Source: Panorpa germanica (lineage: Eukaryota > Arthropoda > Insecta > Mecoptera > Panorpidae). Taken from it: a DNA stretch of 64,000 nucleotides. Under the pieces are notes generated by a model. It searched no databases. It saw only the letters and a program-made list of their open reading frames with translations, and was not told the DNA's origin. Positions 61,819 to 64,000 of this stretch are shown one piece after another. How positions within the stretch are numbered: position 1 is the first letter of the stretch; every line of letters starts with the position of its first letter. A program made the translations under genes and the position numbers. The DNA is taken from assembly GCA_963678705.1 (NCBI GenBank), contig OY783214.1, forward strand, positions 11,346,001 to 11,410,000, given 5' to 3'.

Positions 61819-63357
61819 TTACTTCTTCTTCTCACCACCACCTTCCTTAGGAGGACCAGGTGGACCAATCTTGGCTTTCTTCCCTTCCTTGTCCAGCGGA
61901 TCTGGTCTAGGTTCTGGTTTCAGATTAGGATTGCGTGGTTTCATAGGCATTGCCTTAAACCGTTCATGGCAACATTTCTCAAGACAAGCTCTATGATCAG
62001 GATGTGCAATTTGAATCATTTCATATGCTCTTTCTAGAAGGGTCTTGCCAAACAAATAAGCAATACCATGTTCCGTTACAACATAGTGGACATGACCTCT
62101 AGACGTAACAACTCCAGCTCCTAACTTTGGTACTGGTACGATCTTCGATTCACCTCTTTTGGTGATTGATGGCAGAGCAATAATGGGTCTTCCTCGGTTG
62201 TCCAGACCTTGCGCTGCTCCTCGAATAAAATCGACTTGTCCTCCGAACCCAGAAAACATTCTCGTTCCGATAGAATCGGAAATCACTTGACCGGTTAAAT
62301 CAACTTCAATAGCGGAATTGATGGCTGTCATTCGAGGATTTCGACCGATAACAGTCGTGCTGTTGACATAGTTACATCGCAGCATCTCTATTCCTGTGTT
62401 ATTATGGACGAAGTCATAAAGACTTTTGTCACCTACAAGGAATGATGTAACAGATCTTCCTTTGTGGAAAGATTTCTTTGAATTTGTGACAACTCCCGTT
62501 TTGATTAATTTAATCACGCCGTTAGCAAACATTTCAGAGTGTATGCCAAGATGTTTATGCTTGTCTAGTTTTGATAAAACGGCATCTGGTATATTTCCAA
62601 TTCCCATTTGTAAGGTAGCACCATCATCGACAAGTTTCTCTGCAATATGAATTCCTATTTTTGCTTCTGCATCCGAAGGAGGCTTATTCGGATGTACAGG
62701 CAGTGGGGCATGACACTCAACAGCAAAATCAATATGACTTTTATGAACAATAGAATCACCAAATGTTCGAGGCATGTTTTCATTTACTTCTGCGACAATT
62801 ATCTTTGCGGCTTGTATTCCAGCTCTGGCGCAATCCACACTAGTTCCAAGACTACAAAATCCGTGTTCATCTGGTGGTGATACTGTGATCATTGCAACAT
62901 TGGGTCTAATATGTCCTTGCTGAAAGAGGGAGGGTATATCAGAGAGAAAGAGCGGTATAGCATCGCCTCTACCATCTTCCACGGCCTTTCTCACATTTCC
63001 TCCCATGAAGAATGACACGCTGCGGAATATTCCCTTGTACTCTGGTTTACAATACAGAGCCGGACCTTCGGTATGCATGTGGCAAAGTTTGACATTCTTT
63101 AAACCAGCGCTCTTGCCATAATTGCACAGTTGACACAGTATATGATTCGGAGTTCCTGCCGCCCCTTGCACATATATCCAGTCTTCCGATTTCACACATT
63201 TGACAGCTTCTTCCGCAGTCACCCATTTAGGCTCGTTGGGTAATTGTTGAGCGGGTTCATTTGCATAAGTGTAGAAATTTCTCGATGACTTATCACATTT
63301 TATCAAACTAATGTTACCTAGAAACCTCTTGGAGAAATTTGAAAGATTTATCATCAT
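61819..63357 (-). CDS. mitochondrial acetyl-CoA hydrolase/4-hydroxybutyrate CoA-transferase family protein
   Basis: One uninterrupted frame of 512 residues, the full family core plus a tail. Residues 1 to about 30 are basic and hydroxylated without acids until after position 20, as in a mitochondrial presequence; two Met codons start it. The core runs from about 44 to 470. It shows GIGNIP at 252-257, GIHSEMFANG at 271-280 with Glu275 as the expected catalytic Glu that forms the CoA thioester, and FSGFGGQVDF at 368-377. VVTEHGIAYLFGKTLLERA (427-444) is the usual end block. Known members move CoA between acetyl-CoA and short acids such as 4-hydroxybutyrate, succinate or acetate, or hydrolyse acetyl-CoA; the substrate here is not decided. 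Residues 471-512 form an extra Pro/Lys/Gly tail (PGPPKEGGGEKKK). No intron is present. Intact frame and motifs argue for a live gene. Confidence 0.93.
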   Translation of the reverse strand: MMINLSNFSKRFLGNISLIKCDKSSRNFYTYANEPAQQLPNEPKWVTAEEAVKCVKSEDWIYVQGAAGTPNHILCQLCNYGKSAGLKNVKLCHMHTEGPALYCKPEYKGIFRSVSFFMGGNVRKAVEDGRGDAIPLFLSDIPSLFQQGHIRPNVAMITVSPPDEHGFCSLGTSVDCARAGIQAAKIIVAEVNENMPRTFGDSIVHKSHIDFAVECHAPLPVHPNKPPSDAEAKIGIHIAEKLVDDGATLQMGIGNIPDAVLSKLDKHKHLGIHSEMFANGVIKLIKTGVVTNSKKSFHKGRSVTSFLVGDKSLYDFVHNNTGIEMLRCNYVNSTTVIGRNPRMTAINSAIEVDLTGQVISDSIGTRMFSGFGGQVDFIRGAAQGLDNRGRPIIALPSITKRGESKIVPVPKLGAGVVTSRGHVHYVVTEHGIAYLFGKTLLERAYEMIQIAHPDHRACLEKCCHERFKAMPMKPRNPNLKPEPRPDPLDKEGKKAKIGPPGPPKEGGGEKKK

Positions 63358-64000
63358 TTCAACAATAATAAAAGTTTACTCTAAAACATAAATGATTCTG
63401 TACAAAATTCTGTAAATTTAAATTAATAAACGGCTGCACTTTTATAAAAGAAAGCAATAAATAATTACAAAATTTGTTTTACAAAAAACGAAACAAAATT
63501 TCCGGACTACTCGATGTTAATTGTAAAAGTTTTTCAATTTTTTTACAAGCTGTGATTTAATACTATATCAATACTATACATGGATTTCAGATGACTTCTT
63601 AAACCATTTCCATGGTAGTCTATCGGGCCTAAATTTCGCACACGCCCCCTGTTTGGATGACAATACAATGTTGTTGCAGAATAAGTCGCATTTCTGATAC
63701 CACTTAAAATATAATTATCGACCAATTCACAGAAAAGATTACAAATGAATGGTTGAAAAGTAAAAAACGTGGTAGTAGCTCGATAGAGGAATTGTTGAGA
63801 GGAAATTTAAATATAGAATAAGTTTACGTGATGATTATGTTAGTTAAATTGTAGAAGAATGTAATACCTAATTTACAAAAACATGAAATAATTAAATACA
63901 ATACAATACAAAATAACTGTTTTAATTTTAACATTGTAACCTAGTAAGTTGAGGTTTGCTTTAATACTTTTATAAAAGCGGACTTCTGCGCAAATTGGTT
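63358..64000. other. 5' flank of the CoA-transferase gene
   Basis: Upstream region on the minus strand, with promoter and 5' UTR expected. A 60-codon minus-strand frame at 63543-63725 (phrases NRGRVRNLGPIDYHGNG and SHLKSMYSIDIVLNHSL) is less AT-rich. It could be a terminal exon of a gene beyond the window or part of the leader, but it has no recognised domain and no strong acceptor. Confidence 0.3.

Noticed and set aside
61772-62037. Plus-strand frames of 74-80 codons
   Set aside because: They lie opposite the Pro/Lys tail and core of the CoA-transferase. They are shadow frames.

Overview
The window looks like a piece of a strongly AT-rich insect nuclear genome. Genes have short introns with GT/AG borders, there are no bacterial-style operons, and LINE, SINE and MITE copies are frequent. 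The gene set also fits an insect: a piRNA-type Tudor protein, a membrane UDP-glycosyltransferase and a mitochondrial CoA-transferase. The style of the LINE tail proteins and of the UGT is compatible with Hymenoptera, but that is only an impression. I cannot name the species.

Layout: (1) 0.5-1.0 kb, plus strand: a small intronless gene for a secreted, cysteine-rich protein of 138 residues. (2) 3.0-8.6 kb, minus strand: a 20-exon gene whose splice phases all agree. It encodes about 1093 residues: an RG-rich N-terminus, an RRM, a MYND zinc finger and four Tudor modules (Vreteno/TDRD1-like). (3) 9.6-13.6 kb, minus strand: a complete 7-exon UDP-glucuronosyl/glycosyltransferase of 530 residues. (4) 14-61.8 kb: a gene desert with almost no supportable host coding sequence. 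It carries many mobile-element fossils: four 5'-truncated LINE copies (two with perfect target-site duplications), a tRNA-derived SINE family with at least five copies, and hAT-type MITEs (one with a perfect 8-bp duplication). It also has a 484-bp element with long inverted ends, other foldback elements, an unclassified repeat family present at least nine times, and four long (AT)n tracts. One possible gene tail (33.06-33.53 kb, minus) and a few short coding-like islands are the only hints of further host sequence. (5) 61.8-63.4 kb, minus strand: an intact, intronless mitochondrial acetyl-CoA hydrolase/4-hydroxybutyrate CoA-transferase family gene with an unusual Pro/Lys-rich C-terminal tail.

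The genes do not form one pathway. The Tudor protein points to germline small-RNA control of transposons, the UGT to detoxification or conjugation in the ER, and the CoA-transferase to mitochondrial acyl-CoA metabolism. The most interesting items are the domain set of the Tudor protein, including its own GRG motif and unequal Tudor cages, the tailed intronless CoA-transferase, and the repeat families that cross the desert. I found no clear sign of a wholly new system. All exon models and repeat borders were read by eye.
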